A stretch of DNA of 64,000 nt from Dimorphilus gyrociliatus. Its lineage: Eukaryota > Annelida > Polychaeta > Dinophilidae. The notes below the pieces were generated by a model. The model worked only from the letters and a program-made list of their open reading frames with translations. It was not told the DNA's origin and did not search any database. Location of the stretch: NCBI GenBank assembly GCA_904063045.1, contig CAJFCJ010000012.1, positions 124,001-188,000 of the forward strand. The letters run 5' to 3'. This document shows, one piece after another, positions 38,246 to 51,388 of this stretch. A program made the position numbers and the translations under genes. How positions within the stretch are numbered: the stretch's first letter is position 1; each line of letters opens with the position of its first letter.

Positions 38246-41200
38246 AAGCTGATGAGAAATCATTAATATTTATATATATTCGTATTCAACATAACGTTTA
38301 TTTGAAAGATTTAAACACTATCTTAGTGATTTAGTTGACTAAGTAATTTAGAGAATTAGTTGTTGTAAATAGGAAACTTAATGAATTTTTAATTTAACAA
38401 TAGAAAAAAAGTAATTTATAAAATACTGTATAACTGTTTATTATTAATAATTAAAATTTGAAAATTTTAATGTCACTGTTGTTTATTGGAATTAATTTTA
38501 ATGGAATTTGATCATATTATGCAAAACGATTCATTTCTTTCATCATTTTATTAAATTTTCCTATTTAATATTTTTATAGTTTTTGTTAACTAAACTAAGA
38601 TTTGACTTAGATCAGCGAACTAATTAAATATGATGGTTGCACTAGCCAATTTTGTCTATTTTCGTAACAATCTATCTGGTAATGAAGGGAATCAATTTGT
38701 TAATTGTTGGCTGCATTTCTTCTTTGGGAATAGTTGTTTTTGTTCTCTTTATTTTTTATCAATAACAGACAATTATATATAAAGAATCTGTATATTTTAC
38801 ATTTATATAGGAAGTGTATTAGCTTTCAAACACTTTCAAGTGTTTTAAGATCAATTTATACGATATTTATTACGATATCAGTTAGATAAATAAAACAATC
38901 CTCGTTTTTATTGTTTGACTGTAGAACAGCGGCAGTAGATGGCAGTATTGTCTAATTCCTAAACATCTATATGTACAAGGTTAACTTATTGTTAAGGGTT
39001 ATTTTAGTTCTCTTCTTTAAACAGAGTGTTGACACAAAAATATTAGTCTTAGTATTATAAAAATTCTCAATTCATTTTAAACCGTAAATAGCATGAACAG
39101 TTATAGGATTTAATGCAAGTCCTTTTAAAGTCAAATTTCACTTAAAGTTATTTGATACGTTATTTTAGCGAGAATAAAATTCTTGTGTTTAGTTTTGTAA
39201 TAATTTAAAGAATATTCCTTTCCTCTCTTGGTGTTTTAGAATGATAAGATGATTATTGGTCAATAAAACGTATTTATCAAACACTATTTATAGTTGTTAC
39301 TATGATCGTTGATATTCTTTTTAAGCCTGTTGATCAAAATCATTAGTATGCATATACTAATTTTACTTCTTCAAAATTTACCAAACGCTTCATTATCCTT
39401 TCTAGTTTGATTAAACGTACGATATTAAAGAATACTTTTTACAGAAGCAAATTAGGGGCTTTGGTTTGTTTTTGATGTGACAAGTAGTTTGCATTTGGAA
39501 TTAATAAGAAATAATCGATGTCAATCAACTAAGGGATTGTCGATCCAAGTCAGAAATCACGGAGCATTAACGGAACCCAAGCCTTTACATTTAGAATGAA
39601 ATTTTAAGGCAAAAAGTAAGCGCCATTGACTTGGATAAATAATTGATAGAAGCGTTAAGTGATTCCGGAAATTTAAATGAGAAAGACGAGTTTATGATGT
39701 TGTGAAGCTGTCAGAAAACTTTCTCAGAATTCTTTAAATTCATATATGAACATTAATTGTCTTTTTGGCAATCAAGCTTTGGTTATAGAGGCCAACTTTA
39801 TTTTTGCATTCTATACTATTACCAATCTAATACATTATAAATACATCTATAAATATAGGTGAAAGCCTGATAAAATAAACGATTTTAAGTTCCGTATTGT
39901 CTATTATCTTCAAATTATTACTTTGAAAATAAGAAAAGGTCATATAGAAAAGCCAGGTCAATGAACTCAAAAAAAATTCAATATTATTATTATTCTAATT
40001 AACCTAAATTTGAATAATAAAGATTAAATATTAAGAATATTATATTAAAAACAATTCATTGAGTTACTTGTTAACAGCTGAAAATATTGTGTTGAATTTG
40101 TCAAATTATACATGTCTACATAATATCGCCATGAAAGCGAAAAATAACTTTCACAAGCTAGTTTAAACAGTATATATCCTTTCAGAATGTATAAAATTTG
40201 TAATTTAAGACTCATTTAAGAGTTGGGCATGATTTTGATTATAAGTCGTTATGAAACCATCGCAAAAAAAGTTAATGATTCTTGCCAATTTTAGTAAACT
40301 TTATTATATTTAGCAGATGCTTGGATTCTTTAATATCTTATAAAAGAGAGAACGTGCTATAAAATATAGTAGCTCTAATAGAATTTGATTGAATATTTAA
40401 TACTTACAAAGCTTAAGTTTAATGACTAACTTTAAGCACGATACGTTTTAATAATGCTCTCCTACTGGTAGTCTCTGATAATACATAAGCTAAAAGCATC
40501 TGTATATAGCATACAACAGCTTCGATATCTGCAATAGCTAAAATGAGAACACCAAAGTGAATAAGATGGAAGTCTAGAATCACAATCTAATACCCACTTT
40601 TTTATACGAATAACATTCTGTTTAGTATATGCTTTGCTAGTTAGTTATTCTATCACATAGTATTAATATTTTTGCAAAAGATTCCCCTTTTTGGACACAA
40701 TTAGGAGCAAACTTTTGCTGTACTTAATTGGGGTTAGTACAATCGTCAATTAAGTATTGCATTAATATTTGAGTTGGTCTTTTATAAGAACAGAAATTGC
40801 CTTTAAAGCATAAAAGGCTTTTCATAATATGATCCTCTTGAATATTTCACGGAAATAGATACTTTTACCAAGTTAAGCTTTATTGAAAAAGTAGAAGAGA
40901 AGGCCTCTACTCTATAATACCTAGGAAATTATGATGATATACAAAATTGAACAGTGCGATTTGTCACTCATAAATTTTCAAGTGTAATCAAAAAACTTTA
41001 AGAGAAGATTCTTAAATCAGGAACCTTTGGACAAGATCATAGTTATAACGGAAAGATAAGATAGCATTTCATCTATTTTATAAAAGCAGTATTGATAATT
41101 TACATAATAAAGTAATATTCTTGAACACTAAATTATTGCTAGTACTTTAAGTATCATACTACTGAAATACGTAAAATACGGTCAATAATACTTCTAAACT

Positions 41201-41516
41201 GATACTCATCTAAATATCAAACCAATAGAATTGCATAGCCAGTTTCACCTTTTGAAATAGTAGGAGCAACCTACTATTAACTATTAACCTTAAGTAGAAT
41301 ATACTAAAATAACTTAGGAAATATGTAGCATCTAATTTTTAATAATGTATACAAAATTAGCTAATTTGCATAATCTTGATTGGAGTTCAAAAGTTCAAAG
41401 TCATAGCTCGACCCCAGCAATTATATTTTAAAAATATGTTGTAGAATAAATTTATTAGTCTTACATCCTACTTAAACAAAAGTCCAAAGATGAGAAACGC
41501 TCAAATTATATTCCAG
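38246..41516. other. intergenic
   Basis: AT-rich, no gene recognised. It holds a near-consensus CTCF-type site at 38932-38945 and one TACTGTA word (38424). Confidence 0.6.
38932..38945 (+). promoter_or_regulatory. CTCF-like site downstream of the mosaic gene
   Basis: GCAGTAGATGGCAG fits CCASYAGRKGGCRS at 13 of 14 positions, about 690 bases past the stop codon of the mosaic protein gene. Binding is inferred. Confidence 0.4.
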
Positions 41517-41646
41517 TTTAGTTTGCTACGGCTGTCTTACAGTGTAAGTTGTAATTACAGCTTCAAAAGTAAAATAACCTAAGTCTGTTATAGAGCAAAA
41601 AATTGCAATATATAGAGAGAAACAATTATAGAAGAGTGCATCTCGT
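41517..41646 (+). pseudogene. decayed thrombospondin type 1 repeat exon
   Basis: Read in one frame, this block gives SVSCNYSFKSK, a stop, VCYRAKNC, a stop, and ETIIEEC. It aligns with the second TSP1 repeat of the mosaic gene ([28 protein letters not shown]) at both protein and DNA level (for example CAGTGTAA-TTGTA shared). The two in-frame stops (41580-41582 and 41613-41615) and the loss of the WSxW tryptophans show it is not translated as such. Weaker resemblance may continue to about 41800 (a segment near 41760 resembles the fourth repeat). It is the remnant of a duplicated copy lying 3.3 kb downstream of the live gene. Confidence 0.55.
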
Positions 41647-41850
41647 TAATGAACATATAGCTCCCATATTTAAAATTCTGTCTAAAGTGAGTTGTTCTAA
41701 GATTGATTTGGCAAGATGTATATCAGTGTAATTCCTTAACACCCCTATGACATTTGGTTTGAAGAATTGGTAGCAAAGGTGACAAGGTCCACAAATAAGT
41801 AGTGATGAAAGATAAACAGTGTTTACTTAAAAAGTTTTCATTAAGACACA

Positions 41851-41864
41851 TGACTAGATGGCAG
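41851..41864 (+). promoter_or_regulatory. CTCF-like site
   Basis: TGACTAGATGGCAG fits the 14-base consensus at 12 positions, with a perfect 3' core. It lies just past the decayed TSP1 block. Confidence 0.3.
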
Positions 41865-44800
41865 GCTTATTTTTTAAAATTAGGTATTGTTTTCTATATG
41901 GAACTATCTTTTTTTTAAGAACTTTTCTAATTAAAACTGAAATTTAGTAGGGCAGAGTTTCAAATTAATAGGCTCAACTATAAAATCCTTTTCTAATACA
42001 AAAATTTGCGCATCCTATTGAATAAAAAGGTTAATCGTTAACACAGAATTAACCTTATCGTTAATACAGAATGTCATTAGATTTTGCTTATTACTTTTTA
42101 CTTGAAATCGTTTCTATTTGCATAGAGTTTTAGTGTGTTTCATTACTAGATACTCTACTCTACACCATCAGCAATCCGAAGATTATTTCTGAATTCACAT
42201 TTGGAGAATAATTTTGTATAATTAATAATAGATACAATCAGCAATTGTTTTCTTCAACTAATTTTATTTCCTTAATTAAGTGCTTCCGATCCTTCACCTA
42301 AGTTCTTGTACGTCTCTATATATAATAGGACATTGGTTGTTCTGTTTCCTTAGGTAAAAATATGAATAGAAGACATGGTATTTTACAGAAATAGCGTTAA
42401 TTATAAGAGCAAGTATAAAACAGAATAAACAAAGGTATATTTTTCTTTTCATTTTGTAGAATGCTAAATAGGGTGTTTTTAAATTACATAGTATTACCAT
42501 TTTTTCCCTTCTTCGTCTAGAATAATAAAAAATGTCCTCTAAAATTTTAGGGAGAGAATTATCTATTATTTTAGAAGCTTTGCTTTGATCGTAAGTGCAA
42601 GATTCTGTCTTACATGTTATCTCATATAGTAATTGAAATCACGCTCTCTTTTTTCAAAGACTGCAATTAATGAGAAACTACGGGAATAAGATTTTTTTAA
42701 AGCTATCATGAATGAAAATCTTTGATTATTACTTAAATGTATTAATATCCGGTTTAAACAAAGCGAGTTTTAATTGATAAAGCATGAGTTCAAAATGTTG
42801 ATAAGAGATATGTATTGAAAGAAAATGTCAAATGAAAACAAAAACAAATAAAGCTTGAAATTTATGCTTAAAACAAATAATTATTATTTGAAAAGCTAAC
42901 TATCTTATTATTACATTCTATTAAGTTTTCCATCTGCTTACTATGGTAATTAATAAATTCATTCTTTTATTTATAAAAATCGTTACAGATATAAACAAAT
43001 TTACTATAGACGTCTATTCTTTTTGTTTAGAATCATTCTTTTATAGAGAAGACAGTGTCATAAGGTTGTTAAACTAATTTTCCTCTGAAGGAACTTTCGC
43101 ACCGTATTAGTTTTACACTTTAAACATATTAGATTATATTTGCATTAGAGTATACGTTGAATAAGCAAATAATATCATAAACTCTTACAGGAATGATGAC
43201 TCTTTTAATAATGTTAAATATTCGCATCAATTATCACAAAATATGTATAAATATTAACAATACATATGTAATGAAGTACTGCACTCTATGAAACTATCTT
43301 CCTATAATATCACGTATGTAAATACAAATGGCTTTTTGCAGTTAGTAAGGTGTCACATAAAATAGCATTCTCTATTGCTAATTTAATACTTACATTCCAC
43401 TTTTATATTATTCTTTGAAATTGTTATTTAAGTCTATTGTATTGGTTTAATCCAACTATATTCATTAAAACATTTTTTGATATACAGTATTATAAGAGAT
43501 TCAGCAAAATATGAATTGTTTAATTACGGGAAAAAAGGCTATTTAGGTTATTTATATATTTTTTCTTATCTAATACAAAGTCCTTAATAATTAGATTACA
43601 AAGAGTAGAGATTTTTATATAATTAATAATTTATAAAGCTTTAAAATCTTTCTTTTCTCTTTAATTTTAACCACGTTTTTGTTCCATAATGCAATTTTCC
43701 CAATGTTGTAATTTTATAGAAAGTAATTTGGGTCTTTTCATTGTCAAACTATTAATTCATTTGAAAAGTCATGATGGCAGATATATTAGTAAATAAAAAT
43801 AAAAGATTCTTGCATTCCTAATGATTATCAGCTATACAAATTGTGGAGAGGAAGAGCTATAGTAACATTATTTTTCAAGTACTCTCGAATATTTTCTATT
43901 TAGACCGTAATAATGTGTTTCCTCTACAATACTAACCGCTTTCAGAATGAAAATATTTATTTTTTAGGTATTACTAACAAGAATACTATTTTCACTGACT
44001 GTATTATAGGAACCCGTATCGACAAAGAGACTTTCAACATGCATACAACCTCATTAAAACTAGTTGCTGTTTGCCCCATTTTTTCAATATAAATATAAAT
44101 ATGTATGTATTAATCTTATTATAATACAATTAATAGGCTTTCAATATGGGTCTATTTAATTAAATAACGATTTCTTATTGAAAAATAAAATAAAGAAGCT
44201 TATGACAGGAAAAGATATTGATTAAATCTTTTGGTGTATACGTGATAATGTATACACATTTGTATTCTTTTCAAAGCAAGTCAAATATACATAAAACAAA
44301 CTAAAAAGGTTTTACAATTCCAAGTTCATGTTAACTGCAAATAGAATATAACAGAAACTATAATATATATTCAGTGTAGTGTATTTTTTTATCTTAGTAC
44401 TTTTTAGTTTATCCTAAATTGAAGCGTAAATAGATTCTTTTCTCTTTTCCAATATTCTTCCACCTATTTAACCCCGTAATAACAATACAAAATAGTAATA
44501 TCAAACGATTTTCTTGCATTTGTTGAATAATTCTAATGTTAGTAATACCTAAAAAAGATTAAAAACATTTAATACAATAGAATATGTCCATCAATCTTAT
44601 TTCTATTGAATCTAATTAAATGTATGGACATCAATTAATTTCTTTCCTGATATATTTCCATTGTTATAGACATTCTTTAAAAATCCTATCAGATGCAATG
44701 CTTGAATGTTTGTCTCTCACTAAACGGCAGTTTCTAACTACAAAAGCTGGTATTAACACTAAAATTATTTTATCTTCAAATGGTATTGTTGTTAACTAAA

Positions 44801-47013
44801 AACGTGTTAACATCTTTTTAATTGAAAATCATTCAATATTTTAAACAACTATTCAATACCGTACCTAAAGATATGAAAATCTTGAGCATTTGGTAATAAA
44901 CTAATAGCTTTAACTTTTTCATTTAGTAATGAAATAGCTTTCTCTTAACTAACAGTGTTTGAGAAAATATACCTTATGTAGAAATATCAAGGAAAATTAC
45001 TATAATATAGAAATTAAGTTTACAGATAAAGATTAAATTGAATTAATAATTCAGAACAGTTATAAATCTCAAACAATTCATGCAAAATAAATCAGACTTT
45101 TATAAAGTAAAGTGTAAAAGAAAGCAGAATAATGTAAAATCAATGGAATAAAAACAGAAAAAGTTTATATATTGTCAATAAGTAATCAAATTATGCAAAT
45201 TGAAGATGTAATTATGTCTAAAAATTACGTGGTTCATTTGTCCCAGTATTTGTTCTATTCTGCTCCATTCGGCCTTTTATTTTGTAAATACTGGATATTT
45301 TTAAAATACAACAAAAGGGTCATTCTATGAAAAATAGAGGTAAACACAACTAACGTTTGCCGTAAGCATTCCTATAAATGTAAGACAATTTTATATTTGT
45401 TAATATACCAATTTTTTATTCAGATTTATTAATATTCTCCTGACTTTCAAATAAATAATACTCTGTTATTAATTTTAAGGAATTTCTTAAAATGAAATCT
45501 AAAACCATTATATAATATGAATGCAAATAACGAACCTAAATGACTTTTATTTGTAACTCAACCTTAAAATACTAAATATCGAATTCTAAGGAATTCTTTT
45601 AAAACAATCAAGCAATTTGCATAGTAATGATTTATATAAGGAAAAAAATAGTAGGTCTTTGTTTAAATAATTAAGAAAAAATCAGTGTTTTAAATAATAT
45701 TTCTTAGAATTTTAAATAAATAGAATTAAAGAGAAACATGATAATGTTTAATGTTGCAATATATTATCAATTGGCTATTATATTGATTAGTATTTGAGTT
45801 ACACATTATTACATTATTTAAACTATGAAATAATTGCAAAATACACAGTATTATGGAAATTCTAAACTAGTTATTTAAAATTTGAAAATTTTACCTTATT
45901 ATATATCTTTTCTTTTTGTTGTTACAATGTCAGAAAATTTCATTAGAATGAGCCTCTCTACAAGCTTGTGGATTATTGAAGAAAGAAACACTTAAATAAT
46001 ATAATAAACAGGCACTCTTATTTTAATGTATAAAAAATAGAAAGAAGAGTTCAAACACATGTAGTAACATCTACATATACATTTTTGTTATAAATTCACT
46101 ACGTAGGGCAGAAAACTACGAAGAAAGCTTTTAAAAATCTTCGTATCATGTCAAACTATTCGTATTTCTAAGGAAAGAAATATAAATAATCGCATAATCG
46201 CCAAGAGGGAGTCATTTGCTAAACCTATAATTCAAAGAAATTAATTGATGCAATTTTGAATTCTTTCCCATGTTTACAGGATTTTTGCTGGACTAAAAGC
46301 ATACGTACTTGGAAACGTCTTTATAAAATTACATAGTTGTATGATGACCTAGAACGTCATTAAATATCAATGTCCTCTATAAAAAAAAAGTCACATATAT
46401 AGCATTATAGGTTGAAAGGATTATTGATTAAAATCTACTACCTAAATAAGAGAAAACGTAAAATGTCAAGAGTGGAAATCTTGTATTCAATCGTTTGTTA
46501 AAGATTTTAACAGAAAAAAGGATAAACTTGTCAAAAGTTAATCTCTTAAATTAGATGGGCTAAATATATATTCACATTTTTTATGAGTAATCTATCCATG
46601 AAATATATAAAATATATACTGTATAAAGAGTACAATCAAGGTACCATTATAACCTACGGATCATTACAATGAACTCAAGCTTATAGCGGAAATTTTATTG
46701 AGCATTCATCCGAATCGACTATCTCTTACTAATGTGGAAATCACGAATCATTACTTAAAACATCAATCATTTTGATGAAAATACAATACCTATGTTAAAT
46801 GGTAAAAATTGATATCATTCTGAGATTGGATTTAAATTTTACTTGGCTAGATTTTGCTTTCTTGAATCCTTTGTCTAGTCTATACACTTTTCATATAATT
46901 TCCACATGAATATTGGATTATAAATCTTTTTTGAATTACATAATAGATGCTCACTCAGACTTTTTTTATCACTCAAGTCACTGTTTCATTATCGTGAAAT
47001 CTATTTTCAGGTA
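41865..47013. other. gene-poor stretch
   Basis: 5 kb of AT-rich sequence. The only frame of note is 42452-42294 (-), 52 codons beginning with a signal-peptide-like MKRKIYLCLFCFILALIINA but with no recognised mature domain. TACAGTA/TACTGTA words occur at 43483 and 46617. Otherwise nothing supportable. Confidence 0.55.
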
Positions 47014-47139
47014 ATGTCTTTTAAGAGACGAAAAAAAAACAAAAAGCGCTTGAAGCAACCGTTGGAAGGAGAAATGAGATTAGAATTTCAAATCCAACTC
47101 GAGTCAGAGGATCCTGCTGATTCTGAATATCTGTTCTAA
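47014..47139 (+). CDS. possible small ORF or terminal exon, basic then acidic, 41 residues
   Basis: A strong acceptor (ctattttcag) directly precedes GTAATG, and from the ATG at 47014 a frame runs to TAA at 47137-47139. The peptide starts MSFKRRKKNKKRLK and ends acidic (LESEDPADSEYLF), with codon use less AT-driven than surrounding chance frames. It could be the last exon of a gene whose other exons I cannot see, or a chance frame. Confidence 0.3.
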   Translation: MSFKRRKKNKKRLKQPLEGEMRLEFQIQLESEDPADSEYLF

Positions 47140-48184
47140 TGGTTAATAATAGCTAATATTATTGATCGTTTCTTTGTTTTTAAATTGCACTGAATTTTGT
47201 TTTGGATATGATTGTACGAGGAATACTGTCTTTATTTAATTCCTAATCAATATCTTCAACTCCTAACAGTTCAATACTCTTAAAGATCGAGCATTTTTCT
47301 AATAAATTCCATAAATAAACGTTTAAAATTTAATAGCCTATTTTTAATCTTAAAATATTATAGAAGTAAAAACTAAAAAGGTAAAGTAGGAGGTAACTAA
47401 CTGTTTGAATAGTATTCTCTACCCAGAGGACCACAGTAATAAAAAAGTCTATTTCTCTTCTTTTCACACAATTTAGAGATTTCCTTATTGAAAGTTCAAC
47501 TTGACAAGTTAATAGTTTTTCTTTTTCATAGCATTAAATCTCGATATTTGATAGAACAAATTTTGGTTTATATAAAATATACGACAGTACATATACAGTA
47601 CAAAGTATTCATTCATTTGTTCATTACTATAGTATATAATTTATTGCATTTTATGTATCAATCATTCTACATCATAATTTAGATCTAAATTAGCGTAATT
47701 ATCTCTCTGAATTATATAAAATTATGCAAGTTTCTGTATTGTTAAATTTGAAATCGCGATATGTTGATTATCTTAAGGGAGTAGTTTTGATATATTTTAT
47801 GTCTCCTTTACGTTCTATTTAAAATTTTACAGTTTTTTGTTTGATCTTGTAGAATAAAATATAAAGTATAAATAAAAAATATAACAAAAGCAAAACGTTA
47901 TTCTCAGTTGTATGATCGATACATAAATACACAACATTTCAGTGTATTTTCCTAACATATATGCAAATATAATAGATTGAATGTATAAATGTATTAACAG
48001 AGAGAAAACAAAGAGAACATGTTCATTATTGAAATTTTCCTTAACATTTATTCTCTAATCTTGAAAATTGGTCCGTTTTCTTTTAAGTATTTATTGTTGA
48101 AAGTTTTTATTTTCTACAAAAAGGATAAGAATAAAGATAAATTTTATCATGCAAAAAAGAGACTATCTATAAATAAAATAGTTT
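47140..48184. other. intergenic
   Basis: About 1 kb of AT-rich spacer before the convergent GPCR gene. Short frames (47488-47682, 48019-48204) are low-complexity Ile/Phe/Lys and are not considered real. Confidence 0.6.
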
Positions 48185-49249
48185 TTAATTCATTGTCAGC
48201 ATAGTACATGAATGTCTCTGATTTAAACTAATAGCTTCCGGATCATTGTTATGCATACGTGTTTTGAAACAAACTAAGGTACTCGTTATTACTTTTCCAA
48301 GCATGGCATTAACGGACAAATAAAGTAAAAATGAACAACTAAAGTTAACGGTTTGTAACAAGTTCAAAATAGAATTAATTAGTTTAGATTCCTGACTTTG
48401 ATTTAATTTAGAATAGAAATGATAAATTTCTGATGGTGACACTAAAAGTATATACATCATTACAAGAGAAATTAGAGATATATTCAGGGAAAACGTGTTG
48501 GACATTTCCTTTGAAGAATAATTTCTACGGAATATTCTACTTCTCCTTATGGATTTGATTAAATTATAGTTAAAAAATATTAATAATATAACTGGAATAA
48601 CATATCCGAAGAATGTCCATAAACTTGAAAATATGTAAAATAATACTGTATTTTTACTAAATGCTCCTTTCTTATAGTAATAAATAGTTAAGTTGGCTCT
48701 CGTGATTTTGCCTTCATTGTAGTGCCAGAGCAAAGGCAGCATAAACGTAAGCCATGCTAGAGGAGTAATTAAGATAAATGTAATTATTTTCTTTCTTTTC
48801 AACCAAATACCTGCATTCAATGGATAACAAATAGCGATGTAGCGCATACAAGCTGTTATAACTGTATACCATGTTGATGTTTTTATCCAAACGTCGGTAT
48901 AAAGACCTTGATAATTAGCCCAAAAGTAAAACCAACTTCTTGAATGATAAATGTCTGTACTTTCCCAGAAATATAATGGTAGAACTCCTAAACAGAACAT
49001 GATATCGCTAACAGCAAGAGCAGACATTCCAATTGCAGCACATTTTTCTAAATATTTACTTGTTTTAGTGTTATGATGTAGCATCTTAAGATTTAAAATA
49101 TTTCCGAAAATACCAAATGTAGATAAAGTAGGTAATAAAACTTCATTTAATATCCTGTAGTCGTCCTCCGTTTGCGCATGATTGTTCACAGTTTCATTTG
49201 AAGTTATTGAAAAATTTTGCGCTAGTCCCCCTCTATCAACTTCAGTCAT
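48185..49249 (-). CDS. intronless rhodopsin-family GPCR, peptide-receptor-like, with MRY in place of DRY
   Basis: A single 354-residue frame from the ATG at 49249. The N-terminus carries several N-glycosylation sites (NFSI, NETV). Helix 1 has GIFGNILNL, helix 2 ALAVSDIMFC, helix 3 ends TACMRYIAICYPL, helix 4 is FILITPLAWLTFMLPLLW, helix 5 lies around FGYVIPVILLIFFNYNLI, helix 6 has LLVSPSEIYHF (no CWxP), and helix 7 has NFSCSFLLYLSVN for NPxxY. Layout and loop 2 (CYPLNAGIWLKRKK) match the FMRFamide/neuropeptide-receptor-like class of invertebrates. MRY instead of DRY removes the acid that normally holds the inactive state, which may alter basal activity. It differs clearly from the two-exon GPCR at 2.7-4.2 kb. 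The ligand is unknown. Confidence 0.88.
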   Translation of the reverse strand: MTEVDRGGLAQNFSITSNETVNNHAQTEDDYRILNEVLLPTLSTFGIFGNILNLKMLHHNTKTSKYLEKCAAIGMSALAVSDIMFCLGVLPLYFWESTDIYHSRSWFYFWANYQGLYTDVWIKTSTWYTVITACMRYIAICYPLNAGIWLKRKKIITFILITPLAWLTFMLPLLWHYNEGKITRANLTIYYYKKGAFSKNTVLFYIFSSLWTFFGYVIPVILLIFFNYNLIKSIRRSRIFRRNYSSKEMSNTFSLNISLISLVMMYILLVSPSEIYHFYSKLNQSQESKLINSILNLLQTVNFSCSFLLYLSVNAMLGKVITSTLVCFKTRMHNNDPEAISLNQRHSCTMLTMN

Positions 49250-51388
49250 TTTCCCTATCGGCGCTGTGAGCTAAAATGGCGTTTCACACGAAGCAAAGTC
49301 GCTGTGTGACGCTTCAATCTGTTGCAAATAAGAAAAAAAAAGGAATATAAAAAACAAAACAAATTAAACCACAACTGATCGTTTGGATGAATTTTACTCA
49401 TTACTAGTGATATATCTTAATCCTGTTTAATTATTTCAAAGAATTCCCGTTTAAAAATGCAGTTGAAGGTTTAATATAGGTTTAAAATGACGCTATACCA
49501 GTGTTGAATGTGTGGTCGATATATAGTCATATTATCTTAGATATTAAACATAATCTTACGATTTTATTATAATAGTTGATAGTATTTAAAAACGGTAATT
49601 TTTTCATTACACATATATTACCAATAGATATATCTATTGGAGGAGAAAAGATACAAATTTGCTCTACAAATCAATTTAAGCGTCTAGTTATAGGTTCCTA
49701 CATAGAAAATTCATCTACAGCATAGATGATGGTGGGGTATAAATATAAGTGTGAATAAATAGAAATGTCATATTATTAAGTTTTTCTAATTTAATCATAT
49801 AAGCTATGTTTCAGGCAATTCTTTGCATTTAAAAGAAAGTTGCCTCTCTCGGCTATTCTATCATCTTGTAGTACTTTAATAACTATATTTGCTTCATTAA
49901 TGTATTTTCTTTTGTCAATGTAAATTTTGCCTTAAAATTTTACTTTTTTACTATATTTAAAGATTTTTTCTTTTAAAAATCTCTTATATTATTGTATTTA
50001 AAAGAAAATAAAGGAAATGATCATATGGACTAGATTTTCATCTTAGGAGAGTTCATTTTAAAGACTTTTGATCTCTTTTAATAAGCTCAATCTCTCTGGA
50101 CAATTTAGAGAATTCTCATATAAATAATTAAAGAGAAGACTAAAACATTCTCCGAATTACCTTGTAAATTGTATCGAACATTAAAGATATATCTTTTGCT
50201 TAGAAAATTAAATGTTATTACAAAAAATTAAATGAAATTATTTACTTTTTTCAGTTTTTCTTTGGATCACGAAACGTTGCGTGTAATTAGTTAACTAAAA
50301 TATATATGCAAAACTACTTTTAATTTATTGTTAATCAACATAGAAATTGCAACAAACCAATTAAATTTTCTATTAAAACTTTCAAAAACAGCTATCGTTT
50401 AATAATGGATCATTATATTTAATATCCCATTACTTTTCTCACTAAATTCTTTTCTCTTTCTTTTTAACTATATTAATTTTTAATTAACAATTAATAACTA
50501 ATCATAAAAATTGTAACTTATTAAAAAATTTAAAGACCACCTTTCAACAACTTTATTAAAATTCCAATCAATCAAATGACCATTTTTATTGTGAATAGAA
50601 ATTTTAATCGATTGGTAATTTCAAGATTTCTTTTATGTCATTTCTAAAATTTGTCACGTTGTATGATATTTTAGCCTTTAGAGAAAATTTATCTTGTTGT
50701 ATTTTTCTTTTTATCTTGCTCTCCGATTCTTCTTACTCCTTTTTCTGCCACTTTGTCTTTCTTTTGTACTTTATTTCTTGCTTTCATTCCCTACTTGTAT
50801 TTAAAATCAAGTTATGTATTGAAACAGACTATTCGATGAAAAATTGAATATCTAAGGCAATCTTTAAAACATCTAATACGAATATATACAATACATAACC
50901 AGTATAAATACAGTATATATATATTTAAATTGGTTGATTCTATGAGAGATTAATCACTGATTACTTCTAGAAAGACAACTTATGACATCTATTGGCTAAA
51001 GAGTAAAATATAAAAGTCTGTATCCATGTACTATAAATAAATATCAGTAATTCGTTTCTATACTAAACTGCAAAATACAGTAGTCTTATCTTCACAAGCA
51101 ACATATTTGTTTTTTATTACTTAATTTGTAGTTTTTAGATAGTTACTTAGTTTTAAAGAGCAACAACTAATGTTTTAGCTTAAAAACATAATGAATGACT
51201 GCATAACTTTACTTCTTCTAATTCGAATTTCATTATTAAAAGAAAAACAGGTTTTTCTTCGATTCCTCTATTTTATATGCGAAAACTTCTTTGAACTATT
51301 TACTGACTTTAATCAATGAGTATGGGAAGGCTACTTGCGCGCCCTCAATAAGAAAGTTTTAAAGTGACGCCTACAAACAGTCGTCAAA
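49250..51388. other. intergenic
   Basis: AT-rich sequence between divergent genes, containing the promoters of both. One TA-rich tract with TACAGTA (50909) and another TACAGTA (51076). No gene seen. Confidence 0.6.

Noticed and set aside
41395..41435. Possible tRNA B-box-like GGGTCGAGC on the minus strand
   Set aside because: No A box or cloverleaf can be drawn around it.
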